DNA of 41,171 bases from Phocaeicola sp. (GTDB lineage Bacteria > Bacteroidota > Bacteroidia > Bacteroidales > Bacteroidaceae), in assembly GCA_020026225.1 (NCBI GenBank), contig JAHHQU010000018.1:1-41171 (forward strand), given 5' to 3'. The first letter of the stretch is position 1, and each line of letters opens with the position of its first letter. The position numbers were made by a program, and so were the translations under genes. A model generated the notes under the pieces. The model searched no databases. It saw only the letters and a program-made list of their open reading frames with translations, and had not been told where the DNA came from. Below, piece after piece: positions 1-8,338 of this stretch.

Positions 1-48
1 GTGCTTGAACAATATCTCGCAAAAATGGGCTTTTTAAGGGACGACTAA
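1..48 (+). CDS. C-terminal tail of an unidentified protein (partial, runs off the left edge)
   Basis: Reading from base 1 gives 15 codons ending ...MGFLRDD and a TAA stop at 46-48. It is the only plus-strand frame open through this edge, since the other two stop within the first 37 bases. The peptide is too short to assign a family. It probably ends a gene that converges on the pfkB-type kinase. Confidence is limited because an open stretch of 15 codons can occur by chance. Confidence 0.4.
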   Translation: MLEQYLAKMGFLRDD

Positions 49-232
49 TTATGAATACGAACTATTGCGTTCTTGAGGTAAGGTCCTGTAACTCCTTGGC
101 AAACGATTATCATCACAATAAGACAGCATACGCGGTAGCTGGATTCATATTACGGAGGCCATTTGATTTTGTAATAATCTGTCCATATAGACATTCTTTA
201 TTGAAAGAATATCAGAGATTCCAACATGAAGA

Positions 233-280
233 ATGCCGCATGTCCTAGAGAAGTAATCGCTATTCTAGAGCATGCGGCAT
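233..280. repeat. Inverted repeat between convergent genes
   Basis: A 10-base arm (ATGCCGCATG, 233-242) is repeated inverted at 271-280. A nested CTAGA/TCTAG pair lies at 245-249/264-268, so a long interrupted stem can form. It sits between the gene ending at 48 and the minus-strand kinase ending at 304, where a bidirectional terminator would be expected. Neither side carries a clear run of T, so the terminator role is uncertain. The rest of 49-303 shows nothing I can assign. Confidence 0.5.
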
Positions 281-303
281 GGTATATATAAAGTTGTGTT
301 ATG

Positions 304-1182
304 TCAACGATTGGAATTGATGACATTCCAGATATCTTCTTCTGTGCCAGAGAACGGTCCTGACTTTTCTAACTTCAGGGTGGATACTGCAGCTGCGAAT
401 TTTCCGGCTTCTTCGTAGGAAGCACCTTGGCTGCGGAGATATAGGTATCCCATAGAATAAGTGTCGCCACATCCAGTGGCATCCACGACCTCTTTAGGTA
501 GGTATGCTGGTATTTTATAGAATTTGCCTTCGGCATAGATCAGTGATCCCATGCTGCCTAAGGTCAGGAGAGTCTCTTTTACTCCCCATTCGGCAAGTTT
601 GAGAGCAGCTTGTTCGGGCTCTTTAAAGCCTGTCAGCACTTCGGCTTCGTGTTCATTGACCTTGAGAATGTGAATATATTTCAATGCTTCCTGCTTTTCT
701 TTCCAGTCTACGGCAAATACTTTCTCACTACGGACTTCACGCAGATAACCTTGTGCATCGACCGAGAGAATTCCTTTGTTGGATAGGTATTTGATTACAT
801 CCAATGAAAAATCATCAGAAAGAAGACTTCCCAAATGAATATAGTTTGCCCGTACATCTTTCAAATTTTCCACTGTAAACGGGTCTGCTTTTGCAAGTAC
901 TCTTTGGGTACGTTCATCTTGGTTTATTCCATATTTGTTTTCAAAGTATACGGTATGCTTGCTGGGGATTACCTCTACGTGGATACCCTCAGAACGCATA
1001 TCTTCTACAGACTGGTATTCGCTGGGTGCCAATGCAGTAATCAGTTTGTAATTGGCAGAATTCTTCAGATTCTTGATACCGTATGAGAAATAATAGGATG
1101 TGCCTCCCGGCATATAGGTGGTCGTTTGGGGGGTTACAATCTTGTCGAGTGTAACGTGACCGATACAACAAATATTATCCAT
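304..1182 (-). CDS. PfkB-family carbohydrate kinase (substrate unknown; inositol kinase-like possibility)
   Basis: This 292-residue protein has ribokinase/PfkB architecture: an N-terminal strand followed by a Gly-Gly substrate-binding turn (residues 26-27, in MPGGTSYYF) and a C-terminal anion-hole/catalytic motif DATGCGD at 234-240, with Asp240 as the expected base. The usual GAGD is GCGD here. The family phosphorylates sugars, nucleosides or polyols with ATP in the cytoplasm. It is transcribed divergently from inositol-3-phosphate synthase with 280 bases between. Some archaeal and plant myo-inositol kinases are PfkB proteins, so inositol is a reasonable but unproven substrate. The ATG start at 1182 lies about 25 bases inside a TATCTTTG -7 box. 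Confidence 0.85.
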   Translation of the reverse strand: MDNICCIGHVTLDKIVTPQTTTYMPGGTSYYFSYGIKNLKNSANYKLITALAPSEYQSVEDMRSEGIHVEVIPSKHTVYFENKYGINQDERTQRVLAKADPFTVENLKDVRANYIHLGSLLSDDFSLDVIKYLSNKGILSVDAQGYLREVRSEKVFAVDWKEKQEALKYIHILKVNEHEAEVLTGFKEPEQAALKLAEWGVKETLLTLGSMGSLIYAEGKFYKIPAYLPKEVVDATGCGDTYSMGYLYLRSQGASYEEAGKFAAAVSTLKLEKSGPFSGTEEDIWNVINSNR

Positions 1183-1207
1183 CTTTAACTTTTTTCCAAT
1201 TTGGGTG

Positions 1208-1215
1208 CAAAGATA
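1208..1215 (-). promoter_or_regulatory. -7 element of the PfkB kinase promoter
   Basis: On the minus strand this reads TATCTTTG, an exact match to the Bacteroides -7 consensus TAnnTTTG, 26 bases before the kinase ATG. No good -33 TTTG was found at 19-21 bases. A plus-strand TAGCTTTG at 1237-1244 is a weaker candidate for a second divergent start. Confidence 0.6.
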
Positions 1216-1360
1216 GTCATAATTTACTAACTAATATAGCTTTGCATAGAGTTATAGGTAAGTTCTCTTTATTTGGGCAGTAAGTTCATAAGTACGGTAT
1301 AATTGGGAATTTCTTATGAAAAAGTGTCCTATTTTAAAGTTTTATTGTCCTTTTTTTATC

Positions 1361-1394
1361 AAATAGCTTATTTTAGTGGCTTAAAAATAGCTTA
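1361..1394 (+). promoter_or_regulatory. Direct repeat upstream of the ino1 -7 box (candidate operator)
   Basis: AAATAGCTTA occurs exactly at 1361-1370 and again at 1385-1394, 24 bases apart start to start, with a partial copy (GTGGCTTAAA) between them. The second copy ends 16 bases before the TATCTTTG box at 1411, where a -33 element should sit. The spacing suits a regulator binding successive turns of the helix, but AT-rich DNA makes short repeats likely by chance. Confidence 0.35.
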
Positions 1395-1410
1395 ATTACA
1401 AATGTTAGTT

Positions 1411-1418
1411 TATCTTTG
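1411..1418 (+). promoter_or_regulatory. -7 element of the inositol-3-phosphate synthase promoter
   Basis: TATCTTTG matches TAnnTTTG exactly and lies 45 bases before the ATG at 1463. No clear -33 TTTG is present, which fits a promoter that may need an activator at the neighbouring direct repeats. Confidence 0.65.
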
Positions 1419-1462
1419 ATAAATATATATGAAAACATATTTATAATCTAATATTTAAAAAA

Positions 1463-2770
1463 ATGGGAACAAATAATGTAAAGCCTGCAGAAGGTAAGTT
1501 AGGCGTATTGTGCGTTGGTTTGGGTGCTGTAGCAACCACATTTATTACTGGTACCTTAATGGTACGCAAAGGTCTAGGAAAACCGGTAGGCTCAATGACT
1601 CAATATGATAAAATCCGCGTTGGTCGTGGCGCTTCAAAGAAATATCTTCATTATAATGAAATCGCTCCTATCGCTGATTTGAAGGACATCGTTTTCGGTG
1701 CATGGGACGTTTATCCTGTCAATGCTTATGAATCTGCGGTAAATGCAGAAGTTTTGAAAGCTAAAGATATCAATCCTGTTAAAGAAGAATTGGAAGAAAT
1801 TGTAGCAATGCCTGCTGCTTTCGACCATAATTATGCAAGTCGTTTGGATGGTACAAACGTGAAGAACTGTGCTACTCGTTGGGATATGGTAGAAGCTTTG
1901 CGTGAAGATATTCGTCGTTTCAAAGCTGAAAAGGGTGTTGACCGTATTGTAGTTCTTTGGGCTGCTTCTACAGAAATCTATGTTCCGGTTTCTATGGAAC
2001 ATCATGGAACTTTGGCTGCTCTGGAAGCTGCCATGAAGGCTAACGATTGTGAACATGTGGCTCCTTCTATGTGTTATGCATACGCTGCTTTAGCAGAAGG
2101 CTGTCCATTCATCATGGGTGCTCCTAATACTACAGTAGATATTCCTGCTATGTGGGAAATGGCTGAAAAGACTAAGATGCCTATTGCAGGTAAGGACTTC
2201 AAGACGGGTCAGACATTGGTTAAATCTGGTTTCGCTCCGATTATCGGTACTCGTTGCTTAGGTTTGAACGGTTGGTTCTCAACTAACATCTTGGGTAACC
2301 GTGACGGTTTGGTTTTGGATGAACCAGCTAACTTCCGTACAAAAGAAGTAAGTAAATTGTCTACTTTGGAATCTATCTTGGTTCCTGAAAACCAGCCTGA
2401 CTTATATACTGATTATTATCACAAAGTACGTATCAACTATTATCCTCCTCGCAACGATGATAAAGAAGGTTGGGATAACATTGATATCTTCGGATGGATG
2501 GGTTACCCAATGCAGATTAAGATTAATTTCTTGTGCCGTGACTCTATCTTGGCTGCTCCTCTTTGTCTTGATTTGGTATTGTTGAGTGACTTGGCTGCAC
2601 GTGCTGGCCGTTACGGTATCCAGCGCTTCTTGAGCTTCTTCTTGAAGAGCCCAATGCATGACTATACTGAAAACGAAGTGCCTATCAACCACCTCTTCCA
2701 GCAGTATGTTATGTTGAAGAATGCTATTCGTGAAATGGGTGGTTACGAAGCTGACGAAGAAATCGATTGA
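1463..2770 (+). CDS. ino1: Inositol-3-phosphate synthase (myo-inositol-1-phosphate synthase)
   Basis: The 435-residue protein matches the bacterial/archaeal-type inositol-phosphate synthase family in length and layout. An NAD-binding glycine-rich segment GVLCVGLGAVATT lies at about residues 13-25, followed by the family's conserved central region (including the LGNRDGLVLDEP stretch) and a C-terminal segment ending YEADEEID. The enzyme converts glucose-6-phosphate to inositol-3-phosphate with NAD+ as internal cofactor. In Bacteroides, inositol feeds inositol-containing lipids such as phosphatidylinositol and inositol sphingolipids. Here the gene is monocistronic, with its own promoter and terminator and no lipid phosphotransferase gene next to it. 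Codons look like those of a well-expressed gene (many GCT, GGT, CGT). Confidence 0.93.
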   Translation: MGTNNVKPAEGKLGVLCVGLGAVATTFITGTLMVRKGLGKPVGSMTQYDKIRVGRGASKKYLHYNEIAPIADLKDIVFGAWDVYPVNAYESAVNAEVLKAKDINPVKEELEEIVAMPAAFDHNYASRLDGTNVKNCATRWDMVEALREDIRRFKAEKGVDRIVVLWAASTEIYVPVSMEHHGTLAALEAAMKANDCEHVAPSMCYAYAALAEGCPFIMGAPNTTVDIPAMWEMAEKTKMPIAGKDFKTGQTLVKSGFAPIIGTRCLGLNGWFSTNILGNRDGLVLDEPANFRTKEVSKLSTLESILVPENQPDLYTDYYHKVRINYYPPRNDDKEGWDNIDIFGWMGYPMQIKINFLCRDSILAAPLCLDLVLLSDLAARAGRYGIQRFLSFFLKSPMHDYTENEVPINHLFQQYVMLKNAIREMGGYEADEEID

Positions 2771-2801
2771 TCTTATCTTTTTTAAGATAATATAGTACCA
2801 G

Positions 2802-2873
2802 AATCGGTTGCAGATGAAATGAATGTTTTCTCCTTTGGGAGATGCTTTCATTCTCCTGCAACCGATTTTTTTG
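2802..2873 (+). terminator. Rho-independent terminator of ino1
   Basis: A 12-base arm AATCGGTTGCAG (2802-2813) pairs perfectly with CTGCAACCGATT (2856-2867), closed by a long loop holding a smaller stem, and followed by a T run. It lies about 30 bases after the ino1 stop. Confidence 0.8.
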
Positions 2874-2942
2874 TTATATAGAATTAATTGTGGCATATTC
2901 TTCATAAAAAAAGGTAAGAATTATAGCTATTCCTTATTCAAA

Positions 2943-2974
2943 TTTGCTCAATAGTCAATTGCTGTGTATTTTTG
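2943..2974 (+). promoter_or_regulatory. Full Bacteroides-type promoter of the DUF5686 gene
   Basis: TTTG at 2943-2946 and TATTTTTG at 2967-2974 are separated by exactly 20 bases, matching the TTTG-N19-21-TAnnTTTG consensus. Transcription should begin near 2981-2984. That leaves too little leader for the TTG codon at 2994 and favours translation from ATG 3012 or 3018. Confidence 0.75.
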
Positions 2975-3017
2975 TAGTTAATTTTGTAAACGATTGACTC
3001 TAATCAAAGGAATGTAT

Positions 3018-5657
3018 ATGTTAAGAAAGATATTCTTTGTTCTTGTTTTATGCATGGGAGTAGCGAAACTTTCAGCTCAAATACATGGTGTTGTTACAGA
3101 TGCTGAGACGGGTGAACCTATTCCGTACTTGAATGTATATTATGATGGGAAAGGAGTGGGTACCATCACGAATTTAGATGGTGAGTATAGCATTTCTGCT
3201 CGTCCGGGATGGACTGAACTTACTTTCTCCATGGTGGGGTACAGTACACGTGTCTTGAAGGTCTCTCAGAAGACTGGTAGATTGAACGTGAAAATGAAGT
3301 CCGACCTGGTGCTTGAAGAAGTGATTGTCAAGCCAAAGAAAGAGAAATATTCTCGTAAGAATAATCCGGCAGTTGAATTGATGAAAAAGGTCATTTCGGC
3401 TAAGAAAGTGAATGATTTGAGCGTAAACGACTATTATAGTTATGACAAATATCAGAAAATTACGTTCTCTTTGAATGAAATTACAGCCGATTCTTTACGA
3501 GAATCCAAGTTGTTCAAGAAATATCCTTTCTTCCGTGACCAGGTGGAAGTTTGTGATGTGACGGGAAAGAATATTCTTCCGCTTTCTGTGGATGAAACCG
3601 TTTCTCAAAAAGTGTATCGTAAACAGCCTCATTCGGAAAAGACCATCATCAAAGGATTGAATTCTTCCGGTGTGAATGAATTGTTCAATACGGGTGACAT
3701 GTTGTCTACGGTATTGAAAGACGTGTTCCAGGATATTAATATTTATCAGGACCGTTTCCGCTTTCTGCAGTATCCGTTTGACAGCCCGGTTTCAAAGTCG
3801 GGTATTGCCTTCTATAAATATTACATCATGGATACCATTCAAGTGGAACGTGATGAGTGTTTTCATCTGACTTTTGTACCGAACAATTCTCAGGACTTCG
3901 GCTTTACAGGTCATTTGTATATTTTGGCGGACTCTACCTTCCGTGTCAAAAAATGTGTGATGAACCTGCCGAAGAAATCGGACATCAACTTTGTGGATCA
4001 CATGGTTATAGTCCAAGAGTTTGGCGAACTTCCGTCGGGTGAATGGGTGTTGAAACGTGATGATATGCTTTGTGAAATGTCGTACTTGAGAAAAATCTTG
4101 GGATCCATGCAAGTAAGGCGTACAACACGCTATTCAAACTTTTCTTTCGAAGAAATTCCTGAGCGGATATTCAAGCGGAAAGGAGATGAAATAAAGGATG
4201 TGAATGCAATGATGCGTGGTGATTCGTTTTGGGAAGAGTTCCGACCGACACAGCTCACGGAATCTGAAAGCAAGATGGATAATTTTGTGCAGAACTTGAG
4301 TAAAATCAAGGGCTTCAAATACATCATATTCGGTGCCAAGGCCTTGATTGAGAACTTTGTGGAAACGGGATCCAAGGATCATCCGAGTAAAGTAGATATA
4401 GGTCCTATCAATACCATCATTTCAAAGAACTATATCGATGGGGTACGTTTGCGTGCATCAGCACAGACTACAGCCAATTTGAATCCGCATTTGTTCTTGA
4501 AGGGATACTATGCTTATGGGTTTAAAGATCATCGTTCAAAGTATATGGGAGAGGTAGAGTATTCCTTCAATAAGAAAGAATATTTGCCTAGAGAATATCC
4601 GAAGAACTCGATAGCTTTCACCTACCAGTACGACAATATGCTTCCTACCGATAAATTCATGGGTACGGATAAAGATAATATGTTTACTGCTTTCAAATTT
4701 ACAGAAGTCGATCAGTATAATTATGAACGAACCGCCAATTTGAGGTATGAATTTGAAAGCCGTGTAGGTTTGAAGACGAGTGTGTCTCTGAAACATGCAA
4801 ATTACGAACCTTGTGGAAAATTGTTCTACCGAACCATGGCGGGACAGAGTCAGTATGTGCAGGAGTTGAAGCAGAATGGCAACGGATCTGTAGAGTCTAT
4901 GTTTTCTCCGTATAATATCAAGGACTTTTCTACAGCAGAGGCAACTTTCGCTCTTCGTTTTGCACCTGGTGAAACTTTTGTAAATACCAAACAGCGCCGT
5001 CTTCCTATTAACTTGGATGCTCCGGTGTTCACCTTGCAGCATACGGTAGGTGTCAAGGGTATCTTGAGTTCGGACTATAATTACAACTTGAGTGAGGTGA
5101 GCCTGTACAAGCGTTGGTGGTTGGCTTCATGGGGTAATATCGATACCAGTATAAAGGGAGGAATCCAATGGAATAAGGTTCCTTTCCCCTTGCTGATTAT
5201 GCCGGCTGCTAACCTTTCTTATATCTTGCAGGACAATACGTTCAGCTTGATCAATAACATGGAGTTCTTGAACGACCGCTATGCTTCATTGGATGTGTCT
5301 TGGAATTTGCAAGGCAAGATCTTCAACCGTATTCCTTTGCTGAAACGGTTGAAATGGCGTGAATATATTGGAGTAAAATGTCTGTGGGGTAAATTGACCG
5401 ACAAGAATAATCCGCTTTTGGAAAAGAATGCCAACGATCCGCTTTTGATGATGTTCCCTGGACATTATGATGAAACGGGACATTATGATCGTTCAAGTTA
5501 TGTGATGGACCCTAAAAAGCCTTATATTGAATTGAGCGCAGGTATCCATAACATTTTCAAATTGCTCCATGTAGAATATGTGCATCGTTTGAATTATAGA
5601 GAATTGCCAACAGCCAATAAGTGGGGTATTCGATTTATGATTCGTACAGTATTCTAA
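3018..5657 (+). CDS. Outer-membrane protein with carboxypeptidase-like regulatory domain and DUF5686
   Basis: The protein is 879 residues from the ATG at 3018. The frame is open back to TTG 2994 and has another ATG at 3012, but the hydrophobic signal peptide (LRKIFFVLVLCMG...LSAQ) begins right after 3018. A mature N-terminal carboxypeptidase-regulatory-like beta-sandwich (IHGVVTDAETGEPIPYLNV) follows. The rest is the DUF5686 region, ending in an aromatic-terminated beta-strand (...IRFMIRTVF) typical of outer-membrane barrels. The family is common in Bacteroidetes and has no firmly established function that I know of. It is a single-gene unit with its own strong promoter and is probably an envelope component. 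Confidence 0.85.
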   Translation: MLRKIFFVLVLCMGVAKLSAQIHGVVTDAETGEPIPYLNVYYDGKGVGTITNLDGEYSISARPGWTELTFSMVGYSTRVLKVSQKTGRLNVKMKSDLVLEEVIVKPKKEKYSRKNNPAVELMKKVISAKKVNDLSVNDYYSYDKYQKITFSLNEITADSLRESKLFKKYPFFRDQVEVCDVTGKNILPLSVDETVSQKVYRKQPHSEKTIIKGLNSSGVNELFNTGDMLSTVLKDVFQDINIYQDRFRFLQYPFDSPVSKSGIAFYKYYIMDTIQVERDECFHLTFVPNNSQDFGFTGHLYILADSTFRVKKCVMNLPKKSDINFVDHMVIVQEFGELPSGEWVLKRDDMLCEMSYLRKILGSMQVRRTTRYSNFSFEEIPERIFKRKGDEIKDVNAMMRGDSFWEEFRPTQLTESESKMDNFVQNLSKIKGFKYIIFGAKALIENFVETGSKDHPSKVDIGPINTIISKNYIDGVRLRASAQTTANLNPHLFLKGYYAYGFKDHRSKYMGEVEYSFNKKEYLPREYPKNSIAFTYQYDNMLPTDKFMGTDKDNMFTAFKFTEVDQYNYERTANLRYEFESRVGLKTSVSLKHANYEPCGKLFYRTMAGQSQYVQELKQNGNGSVESMFSPYNIKDFSTAEATFALRFAPGETFVNTKQRRLPINLDAPVFTLQHTVGVKGILSSDYNYNLSEVSLYKRWWLASWGNIDTSIKGGIQWNKVPFPLLIMPAANLSYILQDNTFSLINNMEFLNDRYASLDVSWNLQGKIFNRIPLLKRLKWREYIGVKCLWGKLTDKNNPLLEKNANDPLLMMFPGHYDETGHYDRSSYVMDPKKPYIELSAGIHNIFKLLHVEYVHRLNYRELPTANKWGIRFMIRTVF

Positions 5658-5702
5658 AGAGAGTTTTACTGCCAGAATTTCGTTTCTATTCTAAACTTTT
5701 TG

Positions 5703-5710
5703 TAATTTTG
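5703..5710 (+). promoter_or_regulatory. -7 element of the EBP-lptE-TPR-secG operon
   Basis: TAATTTTG matches TAnnTTTG and lies 14 bases before the ATG at 5725, implying a very short leader. The -33 element is imperfect (TTCG near 5680). Confidence 0.55.
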
Positions 5711-5724
5711 TCATATTAAATTGG

Positions 5725-7014
5725 ATGAATATGGTTAGAACAGAAATACAGACCGTGAAGTTGCGCTTTGGTATTATTGGTAATACGGAAGGACTGAATC
5801 GGGCGATTGACATAGCCATGCAAGTGGCACCCACTGACTTGTCGGTTTTGGTGACCGGTGAGAGTGGAGTCGGAAAAGAAAGTTTTCCTCAAATAATCCA
5901 CCAGTTCAGTCGTCGTAAGCATGGACCTTATATTGCCGTCAACTGTGGTGCTATTCCTGAGGGAACGATTGATTCGGAGTTGTTCGGACACGAAAAAGGT
6001 GCGTTTACAGGAGCTATCAGCGACCGTAACGGATACTTTGCTGAAGCCAATGGCGGTACCATCTTTTTGGATGAGGTGGGTGAACTTCCATTGTCTACTC
6101 AAGCACGTCTGCTGCGTGTCCTCGAAACGGGCGAGTTCATAAAGGTAGGATCTTCTAAAGTGCAGAAAACCGATGTACGTATCGTTGCGGCTACGAATGT
6201 AGACTTTAATGATGCTATCGCGGAAGGTCGTTTCCGAGAAGATTTGTATTACCGATTGAACACGGTTCCTATCAAGGTTCCGGCTCTTCGGGAACGTCCG
6301 AATGACATCGTACTCCTGTTTCGTAAATTTGCAGCTGATTTTGCAGAGAAATACCGTATGCCGGCAATCTCATTGAGTGAAGATGCCAAGCAGATGTTGA
6401 CTGCCTATTCTTGGCCCGGTAATATTCGTCAGTTGAAGAACATAACCGAACAGATTTCCATCATTGAAACCAATCGTGATATCACAGCTGAAATTTTACA
6501 GCATTATCTGCCGAACCGGCAATCATCTCGTCTGCCGACTTTGACGCATGCGAAGGGAACGGATGGCGGACGGAAAAGCTTTGAAAGTGAGCGTGAAATT
6601 CTGTATCAGGTTTTGTTTGACATGCGTCGTGACGTGACTGAATTGAAGAAGCTCGTGCACGATATTATGGAAGAACGAGGTATGCAGGCTCCGATGCCGC
6701 ATACCAGTGATAATACGCTGCCTTATCTGTCAAACCCATCAGTTGGAATCATACAGGATAATGCTTCTATTTCTTCAGTCCATCCTATTACAGCCGTCAC
6801 TCCATCGAAAGTGAGTATTCCTCCTCGAATGGATGCAGAAGTACAGGATACGGAAGAATATGTAGAAGAAAATCTTTCATTGGATGACGTGGAGAAAGAA
6901 ATGATTAAAAAGGCTTTGGAACGTCATCACGGCAAACGCAGGAATGCCGCAAATGACCTGAAGATATCAGAAAGAACATTGTATCGAAAAATTAAAGAAT
7001 ATGGGATTGAATAA
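5725..7014 (+). CDS. Sigma-54-dependent enhancer-binding regulator without a receiver domain
   Basis: This 429-residue protein consists of an AAA+ sigma-54 interaction domain from about residue 18, with Walker A GESGVGKE (45-52), the sigma-54-contacting GAFTGA loop intact (92-97) and Walker B FLDE (114-117). A linker with a predicted coiled coil (about 280-320) and a C-terminal Fis-type helix-turn-helix (about 385-429, RTLYRKIKEYG) follow. There is no N-terminal receiver, GAF or PAS domain, so activity must be set by something other than direct phosphorylation. It opens an operon with lptE, a TPR-like gene and secG and overlaps lptE by 14 bases. Its target promoters are not evident in this window. 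Confidence 0.9.
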   Translation: MNMVRTEIQTVKLRFGIIGNTEGLNRAIDIAMQVAPTDLSVLVTGESGVGKESFPQIIHQFSRRKHGPYIAVNCGAIPEGTIDSELFGHEKGAFTGAISDRNGYFAEANGGTIFLDEVGELPLSTQARLLRVLETGEFIKVGSSKVQKTDVRIVAATNVDFNDAIAEGRFREDLYYRLNTVPIKVPALRERPNDIVLLFRKFAADFAEKYRMPAISLSEDAKQMLTAYSWPGNIRQLKNITEQISIIETNRDITAEILQHYLPNRQSSRLPTLTHAKGTDGGRKSFESEREILYQVLFDMRRDVTELKKLVHDIMEERGMQAPMPHTSDNTLPYLSNPSVGIIQDNASISSVHPITAVTPSKVSIPPRMDAEVQDTEEYVEENLSLDDVEKEMIKKALERHHGKRRNAANDLKISERTLYRKIKEYGIE

Positions 7015-7531
7015 TCTGAAAGCAATTAAAATATTATCGTCGGTTTGTCTTGTTGTGTCCTTATTGGCAGCTTGTACGGTATCATATAAGTTTAATGGTT
7101 CTTCTATTAATTACGAAAAGGTGAAGACTATTTCCTTCGAGAACTTTCCTAACCGTTCCGTAGCTTTCGTTTGGGGACCTATGGAGTCCATGTTCAATAC
7201 GGCTTTGCAGGATATGTACCTGCAGCAAACCCGATTGAAGCAGATACGTCAAGGCGGTGATTTGGAGTTGTCTGGTGAAATCATAAACTACGACGCTTAC
7301 AATAAAGGAGTAGGTTCGGATGGTTATTCTACCATGGCGGAATTGAAGATGACCGTGAATGTGCGTTTTGTGAACAATACGAATCATGCTGAAGATTTTG
7401 AACGTCAGTTTACGGCGAGTCGTGAGTTTGACGCTTCTTTGCAGATGAGTACCGTTCAAGAAGAGAAGGTAACTCAGATGATTAAGGAAATCGTGGAACA
7501 GATATTTAATGCTACCGTAGCTAATTGGTGA
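7001..7531 (+). CDS. lptE: LptE-family LPS-assembly lipoprotein
   Basis: This 176-residue protein has a lipoprotein signal ending LLAAC, with Cys25 as the lipidated residue, followed by the Bacteroidetes LptE-like sequence (VSYKFNG...NYEKVKTISFENFPN). LptE plugs the LptD barrel and helps deliver lipopolysaccharide to the outer leaflet. The start overlaps the end of the sigma-54 regulator by 14 bases in another frame, a strong sign of translational coupling. The next gene follows after 9 bases. The assignment rests on length, lipobox and conserved neighbourhood (regulator-lptE-TPR-secG), since LptE sequences are divergent. Confidence 0.85.
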   Translation: MGLNNLKAIKILSSVCLVVSLLAACTVSYKFNGSSINYEKVKTISFENFPNRSVAFVWGPMESMFNTALQDMYLQQTRLKQIRQGGDLELSGEIINYDAYNKGVGSDGYSTMAELKMTVNVRFVNNTNHAEDFERQFTASREFDASLQMSTVQEEKVTQMIKEIVEQIFNATVANW

Positions 7532-7540
7532 TAGAAGTGT

Positions 7541-8332
7541 ATGGAACAACAGGAGTTACAGGAGTTGATTGCTCATCCGGAACGTTTGAATGAGGGAACT
7601 CTGCCACTCATGAAGAAGCTGGTGGAGCGTTATCCTTATTTTCAGACGGCATGGATTCTTTATCTCAAGAATCTCTTTGTTTTGCAGAGTCCCAATTTTA
7701 AGGAAGAACTCCGCAGAGGCTCTTTGTATGTTGCAGACTTGAGCGTCCTGTTCTATTATATAGAAGGAGACCGTTTCTCGATAAAGAAGCATAAGGTAGA
7801 TGCCGCTTCTCAGACGGATACCCAATCAGACCGTACCTTGGATTTGATAGACCAGTTCCTTTCTGAATTACCGGAACATCCGGTGAACGCAAGAGAAGAA
7901 TTGCCGATACCTATGGAAATTCAGGGTGATTATACTTCGGTTCTCTTGTCTGAGATCCAGGAGGAAGAAGAGGAAGAGTCTGCTCCATTGAAAGGACAAG
8001 AACTCATTGACCAGTTTATAGAAAAATCAGAGTCAGATTCAGGAAGAGATCCTGAGATTATTCAAGAAGAACCACAGGATTCCTTATCTGAAGAAGCAGA
8101 GGAGCAGGAAGTGTCAGCATTGGAAAACAATGAATCTTCTCAAAGTGAAGAAGATTCCGAAGAAAGCTATTTTACAGAAACTTTGGCGAAGATTTATGTG
8201 AAACAGCAGCGGTACGACAAGGCTCTGGAAATTATTAAAAAATTAAATTTGAAATATCCAAAAAAAAATGCTTACTTTGCAGACCAAATTAGATTCTTGG
8301 AAAAACTGATTATTAACGCTAAATCAAAATAA
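7541..8332 (+). CDS. Acidic TPR-like protein of unknown function
   Basis: This 263-residue protein has no signal peptide. The N-terminus (about 1-90) is helical (LQELIAHPERL...). The middle (about 125-205) is very rich in Glu, Ser and Asp and probably disordered. The last 50 residues (ETLAKIYVKQQRYDKALEII) form a clear tetratricopeptide-type helix pair. It lies 9 bases after lptE and 6 before secG, so it is co-transcribed with envelope and secretion genes, and a cytoplasmic scaffold role is possible. An A9 run near codon 240 is a potential slippage spot, though the frame reads through normally. Confidence 0.8.
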   Translation: MEQQELQELIAHPERLNEGTLPLMKKLVERYPYFQTAWILYLKNLFVLQSPNFKEELRRGSLYVADLSVLFYYIEGDRFSIKKHKVDAASQTDTQSDRTLDLIDQFLSELPEHPVNAREELPIPMEIQGDYTSVLLSEIQEEEEEESAPLKGQELIDQFIEKSESDSGRDPEIIQEEPQDSLSEEAEEQEVSALENNESSQSEEDSEESYFTETLAKIYVKQQRYDKALEIIKKLNLKYPKKNAYFADQIRFLEKLIINAKSK

Positions 8333-8338
8333 AAGAAA

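Noticed and set aside
51..248. 65-codon plus-strand frame after the first partial gene
   Set aside because: Mixed composition with no domain, no promoter box and an end inside the inverted repeat at 233-280; probably chance.
2402..2905. 167-codon minus-strand frame over the end of ino1 and its terminator
   Set aside because: Antisense shadow of a well-supported gene; it runs through a terminator and has no start signal.
8258..8275. A9 run in the TPR-like gene as a programmed frameshift site
   Set aside because: The zero frame continues to a normal stop and no alternative product is suggested.
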